A DNA stretch of 50,579 nucleotides from contig NZ_JAVHWZ010000006.1 of NCBI RefSeq assembly GCF_035607555.1, forward strand, positions 1 through 50,579. Direction: 5' to 3'. The stretch is from Candidatus Bealeia paramacronuclearis. GTDB lineage: Bacteria > Pseudomonadota > Alphaproteobacteria > UBA9655. The notes beneath the pieces were generated by a model. The model was not told where the DNA came from, made no database searches, and worked only from the letters and a program-made list of their open reading frames with translations. Positions 7,628 through 15,388 of this stretch are shown here, piece by piece (position 1 is the first letter of the stretch; every line of letters begins with the position of its first letter). The position numbers and the translations under genes were made by a program.

Positions 7628-9494
7628 GTGACGCCGTGCATGGCGAGAAGGTAAGGAGTGAAAGTCCCCGAGGGCTGACCTGATGCGGTCCTTAGCCTAG
7701 GCAAGGTGTAGCTTGTGAGAGTCTATGCTGAAGGAAGCCGATGGCAAAACAAGGCTGTGACGAACAGAAACTGGATATTAGGCTTTTATGGCTGGGCAAC
7801 CTGGCATTACACAGAATAGCCCGTCTTCAGGCAGAAGTGCATAGAGGTAAATCCAGCATGGCCTTGCGAAACCTTCTCGTCTTACCGCGGGAGATCTTGA
7901 GTTTCGCTCTGTGCTTTCCAGAGCAAGGACGCCAGCAATGATGTCCCTATGAGGCTCAAGAAGTCAGCAGAGGGCGTAGTACTTCCCTTTATGGGGAAGG
8001 AAGGCCCGAATTGGTTAATCAAGGAAGCAACTGAAACTTTGAATGAATAGGAGACAGCAAACGATGCGCAACACCATCTCCCACGACTCTGGCGATGACG
8101 GCGGTACCCGATTCCAGGACGTCGAGGGGTCTGTCACTCATTTTGCAGAGCAGGAACTGCCATACTTGACACCGTCTACGATGGAGCCACTCTGTTCCAT
8201 TGAAAACCTCCGGGCTGCGTTTGCAAAAGTCAAACGCAACCAAGGAGCCCCTGGCATTGATGACAAATCAATCCAGGACATTGAGAGTCGTCTTGACTTT
8301 TACCTGGAAAGGACGAGGAAACAGCTTCTGGCTGGAACTTATCCTCCCCAACCCGTCTTGAGACGGGATATCCCTAAGGAGAATGGGAAAACACGCAAGC
8401 TCGGTATCCCCACGGTCTTAGACCGTATGGTACAACAGGCCTGCGTGCAAGTCCTGACCCCGTTGCTCGATCCAGGCTTTTCAGACTCAAGCTATGGCTT
8501 TAGGCCTGGCAGATCTGCCCATCAAGCTGTCCAAAAGGCCAGTCAATATGTGCAGGATGGCAAGGTCTGGGTGGTAGACATTGACCTGGAAGCCTTCTTC
8601 GACAACGTCAACCATGATCGGCTTATGAGCCGTCTGGCCAGCAAAGTCCAAGACAAGAAAGTCCTCAAACTGATACGTCGTTTCCTCAAATCCGGTATCA
8701 TGGATAATGGCATCAAGATTGAGACGGTGAAAGGAACGCCTCAAGGCGGTCCCCTCTCTCCCCTCTTATCCAATGTCATGCTTCATGACCTGGATCAGGA
8801 GCTTGAAAACCGAGGCCATAGCTTTTGCCGCTACGCAGACGATTGCAACATCTACGTGCACTCTCTCCCTGCGGCTAAGCGGGTCTTTGAGTCAACGCGC
8901 CTGTTCATTGAAAGGAAACTCAAACTCAAGGTGAATGAGTCGAAAAGCGCTTGTGACTCTGTCCATAAACGGAAGTTCCTCGGGTTCACTATCTCGAAAA
9001 CGGGGTCCATAGCTCCCGCCAAAGCTGCAATCCGTAAGGCTAAGGACAAAATCCGAAAGCTCACGAAGCGCAATCAAGGCAAAAGCTTGGAATTCGTAAT
9101 CTCTGGATTGAATTCCCTCCTCAAAGGATGGCGTAATTATTTCGCCATCTCCCAGGGTCAGGACACCTTTACAGAGCTCGATAGCTGGATCCGGAGAAAA
9201 CTCCGATGCTACAGACTCAAGCAATGCAAACGGACAAAACCCATTGCCCTTTTCCTCATGAAGCTTGGAGTCCCGCCCTTCAGGGCCTGGCCCCTCGCTT
9301 CGTCACGGAAAGGATGGTGGCGCCTCTCCCGATGCCCTCAATCCCATGAGGCTATGACCAATCAGTTCTTCAAGGACATCGGCCTCTTCGCTCTGGCGAC
9401 GTAGACGCGTGCAAACTTTAACCAAAACCGCCGTATGCGACATCGCACGTACGGTGGTGGGAGAGGGAGGACTCAATTCTCCTCCCTACTCGAT
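7628..9494 (+). mobile_element. Group II intron, copy 1 (full length, 1,867 nt)
   Basis: The 5' end is GTGAC at 7628 and the 3' end is CTACTCGAT at 9494. The domain V hairpin (CCGTATGCGAC - CGCACGTACGG, about 9431-9453) precedes a short domain VI. It encodes a reverse transcriptase/maturase. Length and sequence match the copy at 15389-17255 base for base as far as I compared. The insertion point is GGGAT|TCCCG. The boundaries are confirmed by the host gene, which becomes one open frame when exactly these bases are removed. The intron lies antisense to that gene. Bases 7628-8060 are structural RNA rather than coding; the short frame at 7741-7941 is not considered a gene. Confidence 0.93.
8064..9404 (+). 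CDS. ltrA: Group II intron reverse transcriptase/maturase
   Basis: Intron-encoded protein of about 446 aa. RT motifs are visible in order: RKLGIPTVLDRMVQQA, SYGFRPGRSAHQA, VVDIDLEAFFDNVNHD, GTPQGGPLSPLLSN and the catalytic YADD (bases 8832-8843). The group II maturase domain follows with LKGWRNYFAISQGQDTF. There is no HNH endonuclease at the C-terminus, so insertion probably uses a replication fork or single-stranded target. The ATG at 8064 has AGGAGA nine bases upstream; an in-frame ATG at 8043 has none. The protein serves both splicing and retrotransposition of the intron that contains it. An identical translation is encoded by the second copy. Confidence 0.95.
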   Translation: MRNTISHDSGDDGGTRFQDVEGSVTHFAEQELPYLTPSTMEPLCSIENLRAAFAKVKRNQGAPGIDDKSIQDIESRLDFYLERTRKQLLAGTYPPQPVLRRDIPKENGKTRKLGIPTVLDRMVQQACVQVLTPLLDPGFSDSSYGFRPGRSAHQAVQKASQYVQDGKVWVVDIDLEAFFDNVNHDRLMSRLASKVQDKKVLKLIRRFLKSGIMDNGIKIETVKGTPQGGPLSPLLSNVMLHDLDQELENRGHSFCRYADDCNIYVHSLPAAKRVFESTRLFIERKLKLKVNESKSACDSVHKRKFLGFTISKTGSIAPAKAAIRKAKDKIRKLTKRNQGKSLEFVISGLNSLLKGWRNYFAISQGQDTFTELDSWIRRKLRCYRLKQCKRTKPIALFLMKLGVPPFRAWPLASSRKGWWRLSRCPQSHEAMTNQFFKDIGLFALAT

Positions 9495-10731
9495 TCCCGC
9501 CGGAGCTCAGAAACGCATCCCAGAACTCTCTTTCCTGTCTGTTTTGAGGGGGCAGGCCATTGGTATTGGAGACCAGTTCTTTTTTGACTTTTGCCAGTGA
9601 AGCGCGGGTCGATCCCTTGGCGGAGGCGAGTTTGTGATCAAGGACTGATTGGGCGTTTTCAGGTGCAATACGTGTTGTTGAGGTTTCAAGATCGCGATAG
9701 AGAGGGGCGGTGGCTTTCGTGCGACGCTGCTTGTGCTGATCGATGGTGCCTGTCAGATACTGCCTCAGCGCAGAACCTGTCTCGCTGGCATTGGAGGTTG
9801 CGTCTTGCAAGGGTTGGAGTGCGCGCGGCACAGAAATCTCTTGTGCACGGGAACGCATGACATCTGGAGATGAGATCTCTCCGCCCAAAAGCTCTTGTCT
9901 TAAAAGCGATCCGATATCCTGTTCTGCACTCTTTTTGGAAGCCTCCTCTCGAAATGCAGGTGAGACTGCCCATTGTGCGCCTTTCCCAACGCTTCTTGCC
10001 GAGCCTGTGACTGCTTTTTTGGCAAGGGGAGCAGCATAAGCTGCGGCCAGATCGGCCACAAGTGGCGAGACGTTTTGTGTTTGAAGGCCGCCCGAGATTG
10101 TCCCAAGACCCGCATCGCGCAAGGCTTCCTTTCCAGCCGTCTTCAGCACTTGAGGCAGGATCTTGGTTGCGGCCTTTGCTGTTGTTGCGGCTCCCCCGAG
10201 ACCTGGCAGCGGTGTGGCTGTGCCTGATCCCACCCAATTGCCAGCAGTTCTTGCGGTATAAGCTAATGGGGAGAGCGATGCTCTGGCATGTTCCCGCTCT
10301 TCCATCAGTTGCTGCTGGGCGGCATCCAGCACGCTCTGATGAGACGCAAAATCATCTCGGCCTGTCATGCGATCGGAAGAATGCAAGATCATGCTCGCAT
10401 CAGGATCCGACTTCGCAAAAGCAAGTCCCATCTCCTTGATTCCTTCACCAACACCGCTGCCAAAGGCTTTGACGGTATCCCAAAGATCCGTTTGAGGCTT
10501 TTGACGACTTGCGATTCTGGCCTCAAGCTCTGCTTTCCGCCGGAGCAACGCTTGCTTGTCTGAGGATGCGACTGGCGTGGATGTTGACGTTTGAGATGAT
10601 GTCCCAGAAATTGGCGCAGCAGAAGACGGAGAGGATGTTGATCTTGTCCGAATCCGCGCCTCGAGTGCGGCCTTGCGTTTGAGCAACGCCTCTTTTGAGG
10701 CTTTCATTGGTTGAGGTGTGGTCATGAGGTG

Positions 10732-11934
10732 TTACTCCATTTGTGCCAATTGCGCATTGATGGCATCAAGTTCGGCCTGATCAGGATCGATGTCAAAACC
10801 AGCGTCTTCTGACTCTTGCGAGGACATCTGAGACGTGTCGGCACCTGCCATCTCCTCGAGATCCCAAGGTGTCAAAGCGCGTCCTGTTTGCAGTGCCAAT
10901 GTGGCCGCGCGCTCATAACTCGAGATCTCATGCTCAAGATCACTGAGCTTGTCTTCAAAGACATCCGGACGATCGGCAAGAGATGGCAGAATGCCTTTGT
11001 TTTCAAAATGCCGCCTCATGCTATCTGACAACACTCCCCCTTTGAGCTTTCGCTCCAGTTCCACAGTAAACTTGCCTAATCTGGCCTCAAGGGCCTTGCG
11101 TTTGGCAGTTTGCTGTTTGCGCTGAGGATGATTGGTGAGCGCTCCCATAAAATCAGATGTGGCATTGGCAATATCTCCAAGTCCGTAAGGAGCTTGTGGA
11201 TCAATGAGATCATCTTTGGAGAGATCTCTAAAGCGCTTCCAATCGGAACGAATGGATTTGAGCTCACTTAAGACCTGTCCGAAGTTCTTGCGATCCCGCA
11301 CATATTGGGAATGCTCTTGTTTGCTGGCAATCGCCGGCAGTGTGTCAAGGCCGGGCATCTGAGCCAGAAGTTCTGGACTGACTGAACCACTGCCATAGGA
11401 CATTCCCTTGGCCATTCGTCTCCAGTTGGCCTCTTGCGCCAGATTGTGCCTGTGTTTTTCCTCTTGCTCGTCTCTCCACTTGTTTTGCTGCGCTTCCATC
11501 TCAAGGATTTTGCGGTTATATTCCCGGAGTGCCGCGTGGTCTTCCATGAACGCCTTGAGATCCTCCATGTTTTGATTGCGCTTTTTGTCGAGGTGTCCTG
11601 TATAGGAAGACATGGCCTCAGGAATATTTTGAGAAAGCGCGCCCAGCGTGCCCCGGATTCCGGAGCCATAACCTGTCTTCGACATTCCTGAAAAAAGACG
11701 CATCAGTCCCATGCCCATGCTCTGTCGCTGATCGTCTTCTGATATGCTTGTGAGGTCTCTGACGGAGCGCATGCCTTCCCTTGCACCATCATAAAGACTG
11801 CCCACGCCGCCAAACCCTTGAACATCTCTTGCAGGCTGTGAGGGAATATTCCCGAGCGCGCCCACGCCTTGAAGGTGGTCACCACCCTGAAGTCCACCAC
11901 CTTGCAGCAGCATCAGCATCTGGGGCGTCATCAT
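10732..11934 (-). CDS. Putative internal virion / ejection protein, 400 aa
   Basis: A long helical protein with a Gly/Gln/Met-rich N-terminus, a highly charged coiled-coil-like centre (about residues 120-180, many Lys, Glu, Gln) and an acidic C-terminal tail. No enzymatic motif is visible. It overlaps the preceding gene (TGATG type junction at 11931-11934), and its stop is followed six bases later by the next start, so it is translationally coupled within the virion operon. In podoviruses such consecutive helical, Gln/Ala-rich proteins after the tail genes are injected with the DNA. The assignment is from position and composition. Confidence 0.6.
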   Translation of the reverse strand: MMTPQMLMLLQGGGLQGGDHLQGVGALGNIPSQPARDVQGFGGVGSLYDGAREGMRSVRDLTSISEDDQRQSMGMGLMRLFSGMSKTGYGSGIRGTLGALSQNIPEAMSSYTGHLDKKRNQNMEDLKAFMEDHAALREYNRKILEMEAQQNKWRDEQEEKHRHNLAQEANWRRMAKGMSYGSGSVSPELLAQMPGLDTLPAIASKQEHSQYVRDRKNFGQVLSELKSIRSDWKRFRDLSKDDLIDPQAPYGLGDIANATSDFMGALTNHPQRKQQTAKRKALEARLGKFTVELERKLKGGVLSDSMRRHFENKGILPSLADRPDVFEDKLSDLEHEISSYERAATLALQTGRALTPWDLEEMAGADTSQMSSQESEDAGFDIDPDQAELDAINAQLAQME

Positions 11935-12857
11935 GAGAGCCTCCCGAGTGCACTGACGCCTCTCATGTGTCGGGATCCCTGACGCTTCTTTTTGCGCTTG
12001 ATGAGACCGCCGCTTTTAAAGCCACCAGCCAGCTTGGCGCCATAGAGCGTTCCGGCTAAAGATCCCAGTTGTCCGAGAGTGTTGAGCTGTGGTGGTTGCG
12101 GAGATTGAGTGTAAGACGCTGTGTTTTGAGGTGCTGGGAATCCATGGACTAACGCGCCGTGCTGATTGAGCTGTTCACGCGGATAATTGAGTTTGCGCAG
12201 GTAATCGTTATAAGCCATGTCTTTTCCTTGTTGATTTAAGGCTTGCTGCTGGAGTCCCTGTTGTCCCAGAGTGGCCACATCGGTCAGATGTCCCGCATGG
12301 TGCATGCGTCCCAGTTGTGAGAAACCGGATCCTGTATGCAGCATTCGTTCCTGATCACGGGCAAAGTTCTGACCGGCTTGATCATAGCCGCGATAGAGGA
12401 TCTCGTTTTGCTGGTGGGCCATTTGTTTTTGAAGATCAAGACCCATTTGATTGGCCAAGGCGTGATGGCGCCCAGAGCCCATCTGACCTTTTGAGACGAA
12501 CTGCGACTCAATTGCGGGCAGCATGTTGTCTTTAAAATGTTTGAGTCCCGACTCTGTCGCTTGATCGGCTACAAGACGCGTATAGGGATTCATGTAACTG
12601 GCCGCCTGCGTTGGAAACCGCTGTTGCGAGGTGTCATACGCAGATTGAGAGCGTGTCAGCCATGGCTTGTAAGTTCCCGTTTCTCGACCCATTTGAAAGG
12701 CACTTTGAGAATCAGGATGCCAGTCCTCAAGTCGTGATCCCGAATAGGGTGTATAAGCGGCGAGAGCTTCTTGTTCTGAGAGTTCTCCGAGCTTTTTGTA
12801 AAGCGACTCCAGCCAAGGAGGGAGTGTTTGGTTTTGTAATTGAATTCCAATGGGCAT
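11931..12857 (-). CDS. Putative DNA-transfer / ejection protein, 308 aa
   Basis: Gln-, Gly- and Tyr-rich protein with many short helices. A stretch around residues 100-180 (SQFVSKGQMGSGRHHALANQ, then repeated NQQG/LGQQGLQQQ) resembles DNA-transfer proteins of podoviruses, which have an S-G-R motif after a glycine. The C-terminus is strongly basic (GGLIKRKKKRQGSRHMRG), suitable for DNA contact. TAATG overlap with the upstream gene shows coupling. No catalytic residues are seen. Confidence 0.6.
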   Translation of the reverse strand: MPIGIQLQNQTLPPWLESLYKKLGELSEQEALAAYTPYSGSRLEDWHPDSQSAFQMGRETGTYKPWLTRSQSAYDTSQQRFPTQAASYMNPYTRLVADQATESGLKHFKDNMLPAIESQFVSKGQMGSGRHHALANQMGLDLQKQMAHQQNEILYRGYDQAGQNFARDQERMLHTGSGFSQLGRMHHAGHLTDVATLGQQGLQQQALNQQGKDMAYNDYLRKLNYPREQLNQHGALVHGFPAPQNTASYTQSPQPPQLNTLGQLGSLAGTLYGAKLAGGFKSGGLIKRKKKRQGSRHMRGVSALGRLS

Positions 12858-14293
12858 TAGATTCTCCTTTGAAAGTAGTGACCGAGTGAGAGCGCTTGCG
12901 GCGGATGCGACTTCCGGTTTTTGTGCGCACGCACGTTTTCGATAAAGGCGTTGAAGTGACGCGCGCCTGCCATCGAGTTACCATCTCCAATGTCGCTGAC
13001 AACATCAGCAGGAATGACATACTCGCCTTCGGAAAGAAGAGCGGGGACATCGTCTTCTTGACCGTCGCTGTCGCCCATCAGATATCCGCCATCGGCATAA
13101 CGCGAGATGTAACCACCGTGTGCCAATTGCCAAGGACTGTCGTCTTCAAAGGCTTCTTCTTCTGGGTCAAACCCAGGTCGATAAGTGGGAGAGAATGGCT
13201 TATATTTACGCTTGAGCGGCGTGAGATTGGCCGTTGGGAACTGATCAGGTCGCCATTGGGGCGCAGAAGAAGCTGCAACGGCTTCCGCAAGACTTTGAGG
13301 GCCTTGAGGCTTTTCACGACGGCCCAATGTGCCAACAACAGCCGTGCCCAAGAGTGCTGTGCCGAGGGGATCGCGACCCAGCATGGTTTTGACGCCGCCG
13401 AGAAGACTCCCAACACCGCCCATAAGAGAAGAACTTCCACCAGTTGGCGACAGACCCATCTTCTTGAGATAAATGGCATTTTGGATCTGATCCTGCGGGG
13501 AACTGCTGCCTTGAGTGAGTGTTTCCAGATCAGGATTCCACGCCGGAGATGCCGTTGCGGATGGCGCTGTGCCACGATTGGCCACTTGTGCACCTGTAGC
13601 TCCACCGAGCAAAGCGGAGACACCTTGCTTGAGCACATTAACGCTTTGCCCAAATCCCTGTCCCATGCCAGAGACCACACCGCCCAGTCCTTGGCCAGCG
13701 ACGAGAGCTTTTCCGCCTTCAACAAGCGCCGGTCCTCCAAAAAATCCACCGATGCCGCCCACAACAGGACCCACCTTGCGGTTTTGAGGTCCCAGTGATC
13801 CACCGAGGGAGCCACCGAGGGAGCCACCTATGGCGCCGCCTACGGGGCCGCCGATCAGAGTTCCTCCAATTGAACCGACAACGGGCCCTATGACTTTTTT
13901 GACGGGTGCTGGCACCCATTTAAAGGCTTTCTTGAGACGTTTTTTCCACCCATATTCTGGAAGACCGGTCATGGGATTGCGCGAGCCCCGACCGCCTAAA
14001 GCCTTCAGGAGTGCGGCCTCTTGCGGATTGATATGCGCGAGAATCGTGTCGCCATCTCGACCTGCCGATCGCAAGAGACTGCCGACACCTTCAAGGACGT
14101 ATCGCGGGACGTAGCCACCTTTGGCGTACGTTTGGGGACTCCAGGCGTTTTCGTCATCTTCCCGCATGGGGATGGAGTCTTGAGAGCCATCGTCCCAGCT
14201 CATGTCGTCGCCTTCAATGGACGGGAGATAGGTTGGCGCTATTGGATTCAGCGGATGCGGCGTGTCATAAAAATAAGGATTCCATTGTGTCAT
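12857..14293 (-). CDS. Putative tail/internal virion structural protein with glycine-rich membrane-active core, 478 aa
   Basis: Residues ~80-110 contain DTILAHINPQEAALLKALGG followed by NPMTGLPEYG. Near the C-terminus comes ALLSEGEYVIPADVVSDIGDG followed by GARHFNAFIENVRAHK. Both motifs recur in phage virion proteins associated with injection or tape-measure functions. Between them lies a Gly/Val/Ala-rich stretch (about residues 130-215) with repeated GGSLGG, which could insert into membranes. AAGGA lies nine bases before the ATG. It sits between a small unknown and the transfer protein in the virion operon. The family is not certain; the motif recognition is from general knowledge of phage proteins. 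Confidence 0.65.
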   Translation of the reverse strand: MTQWNPYFYDTPHPLNPIAPTYLPSIEGDDMSWDDGSQDSIPMREDDENAWSPQTYAKGGYVPRYVLEGVGSLLRSAGRDGDTILAHINPQEAALLKALGGRGSRNPMTGLPEYGWKKRLKKAFKWVPAPVKKVIGPVVGSIGGTLIGGPVGGAIGGSLGGSLGGSLGPQNRKVGPVVGGIGGFFGGPALVEGGKALVAGQGLGGVVSGMGQGFGQSVNVLKQGVSALLGGATGAQVANRGTAPSATASPAWNPDLETLTQGSSSPQDQIQNAIYLKKMGLSPTGGSSSLMGGVGSLLGGVKTMLGRDPLGTALLGTAVVGTLGRREKPQGPQSLAEAVAASSAPQWRPDQFPTANLTPLKRKYKPFSPTYRPGFDPEEEAFEDDSPWQLAHGGYISRYADGGYLMGDSDGQEDDVPALLSEGEYVIPADVVSDIGDGNSMAGARHFNAFIENVRAHKNRKSHPPQALSLGHYFQRRI

Positions 14294-14305
14294 TACGTTA
14301 TTCCT

Positions 14306-14563
14306 TTACAAGTTCGAGTTATTGGCAAGGCTCATTTCACAAGCATTGACCCAAAGATCGCGCGTTTCAAATCCGAGAGGCGACGGACATCCGGCTTTCT
14401 CGAAAGACAGTTCCTGCACCAGCTGTGCGCCCCAAGACCTCCAGTCCTCTTCCGACAACAGCTGCGGGATATCGTCATGGGGAAAGGCCGTGACCATAAG
14501 AGCGGCCCAGCGCTCCAGCGTCATGCCATTGGAAAGGAGATTTTGAGAGGCTGCGAGTGTCAT
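14306..14563 (-). CDS. Small virion-operon protein, 85 aa
   Basis: Acidic, Leu/Trp-rich soluble protein. Its ATG overlaps the stop of the preceding tail-protein remnant (TGATG at 14565-14561), so it is coupled to that gene. It has no recognisable domain. In phage operons small proteins here may be head-completion or chaperone factors; there is no direct evidence. Confidence 0.55.
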   Translation of the reverse strand: MTLAASQNLLSNGMTLERWAALMVTAFPHDDIPQLLSEEDWRSWGAQLVQELSFEKAGCPSPLGFETRDLWVNACEMSLANNSNL

Positions 14564-15034
14564 CAGGCGCGTCCTTCTCCAAAGTCGAGTGTGAGCAAGA
14601 TCTTTCCCATCTCGTAAGTGTCATCCACATCTTCACAAGAGAACCTGAGACGCATCTCGCGACCTTGCGCGCGCAGATCCAGTTTGTCTGTTTGAGGTGC
14701 AATCACGGAGTGTTTGGACGTTTGTGTGAGGCCTTGTGCATAATCGCGCGATAAGATTTCGAGTTTTAAGGTGCCGGTCATCTTAAAATCTGGTTCAAGA
14801 CGCGAGAGGAGAACCTGACGATCGAGACCCATCCATTGGCCATTGGGACCCACACCACACCAGCTGAGATCGCCGGTTGTAAAATGAGAGGGAATACCTT
14901 TTTGGTCGCCATTATTCCAGAGCTGGCACCAACCATATTCGTGTTGCCAGAGCGGATACCCGCCACCTTCATTCACAGAAGACGCCCAGACAGGATGGGC
15001 AAACACCTGCTCAAAATACCCGCAACATCTGGGA
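14563..15034 (-). pseudogene. 3' remnant of a phage tail/structural protein gene
   Basis: About 157 codons of the C-terminal end of a protein. It starts abruptly at the 3' end of a group II intron fragment and has no start codon or ribosome site of its own. The tail of the frame (RAQGREMRLRFSCED, then YEMGKILLTLDFGEGRA) resembles the C-termini of podovirus tail or head-tail structural proteins, with Q-G-R-x-M-x-L-R. The frame before base 15034 enters the intron. Its frame does not match that of the scaffold-like 5' fragment on the other side of the introns (offset by one base), so the two are not halves of one gene. Confidence 0.7.
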
Positions 15035-15388
15035 ATCGAGTAGGGAGGAGAATTGAGTCCTCCCTCTCCCACCACCGTACGTGCGATGTCGCATACGGCG
15101 GTTTTGGTTAAAGTTTGCACGCGTCTACGTCGCCAGAGCGAAGAGGCCGATGTCCTTGAAGAACTGATTGGTCATAGCCTCATGGGATTGAGGGCATCGG
15201 GAGAGGCGCCACCATCCTTTCCGTGACGAAGCGAGGGGCCAGGCCCTGAAGGGCGGGACTCCAAGCTTCATGAGGAAAAGGGCAATGGGTTTTGTCCGTT
15301 TGCATTGCTTGAGTCTGTAGCATCGGAGTTTTCTCCGGATCCAGCTATCGAGCTCTGTAAAGGTGTCCTGACCCTGGGAGATGGCGAA
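15035..15388 (-). mobile_element. Group II intron, 354-nt 3' fragment (third copy)
   Basis: This stretch equals the last 354 bases of the full intron (the part matching 9141-9494), including the maturase C-terminus, domain V and the terminal CTACTCGAT. It directly abuts the 3' end of full copy 2, giving a 354-base tandem direct repeat (15035-15388 and 15389-15742). The 5' truncation falls between tyrosine 366 and phenylalanine 367 of the maturase frame. No 5' part of this copy is present upstream. Confidence 0.92.

Larger units (their letters stand above)
6699..10725 (-). pseudogene. Internal virion/ejection-like protein gene split by an antisense group II intron
   Basis: Removing exactly the intron (7628-9494) joins 10725-9495 to 7627-6699 into one 2,160-base frame, 719 aa, with no stop and no frame change. 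This shows the original gene. The N-terminus has a duplicated motif (LLKRKAALEARI and LLRRKAELEARI), a glycine/alanine-rich hydrophobic middle (around residues 150-240), and a helical Ala/Arg/Leu-rich C-terminal half. Composition and position, at the end of the virion operon after two other long helical proteins, fit a podovirus ejection protein or a virion lytic/transfer protein. Because the intron is on the opposite strand to this gene's mRNA, it cannot splice out, so the gene is presumably inactive as assembled. Confidence 0.8.

Noticed and set aside
7741-7941. 66-codon frame in the 5' part of the group II intron (and its twin at 16942-17142)
   Set aside because: It lies in the structured RNA domains I-III of the intron upstream of the maturase and has no ribosome site; its conservation is explained by intron identity.
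9686-10237. 183-codon minus-strand frame rich in Arg, Ser and Cys
   Set aside because: Shadow of the ejection-like gene in another frame; low-complexity basic composition without a ribosome site.
12896-13798. 300-codon plus-strand frame opposite the 478-aa virion gene
   Set aside because: The minus-strand gene has coupled starts, a ribosome site and phage motifs; the plus frame is Arg/Thr/Cys-rich shadow.
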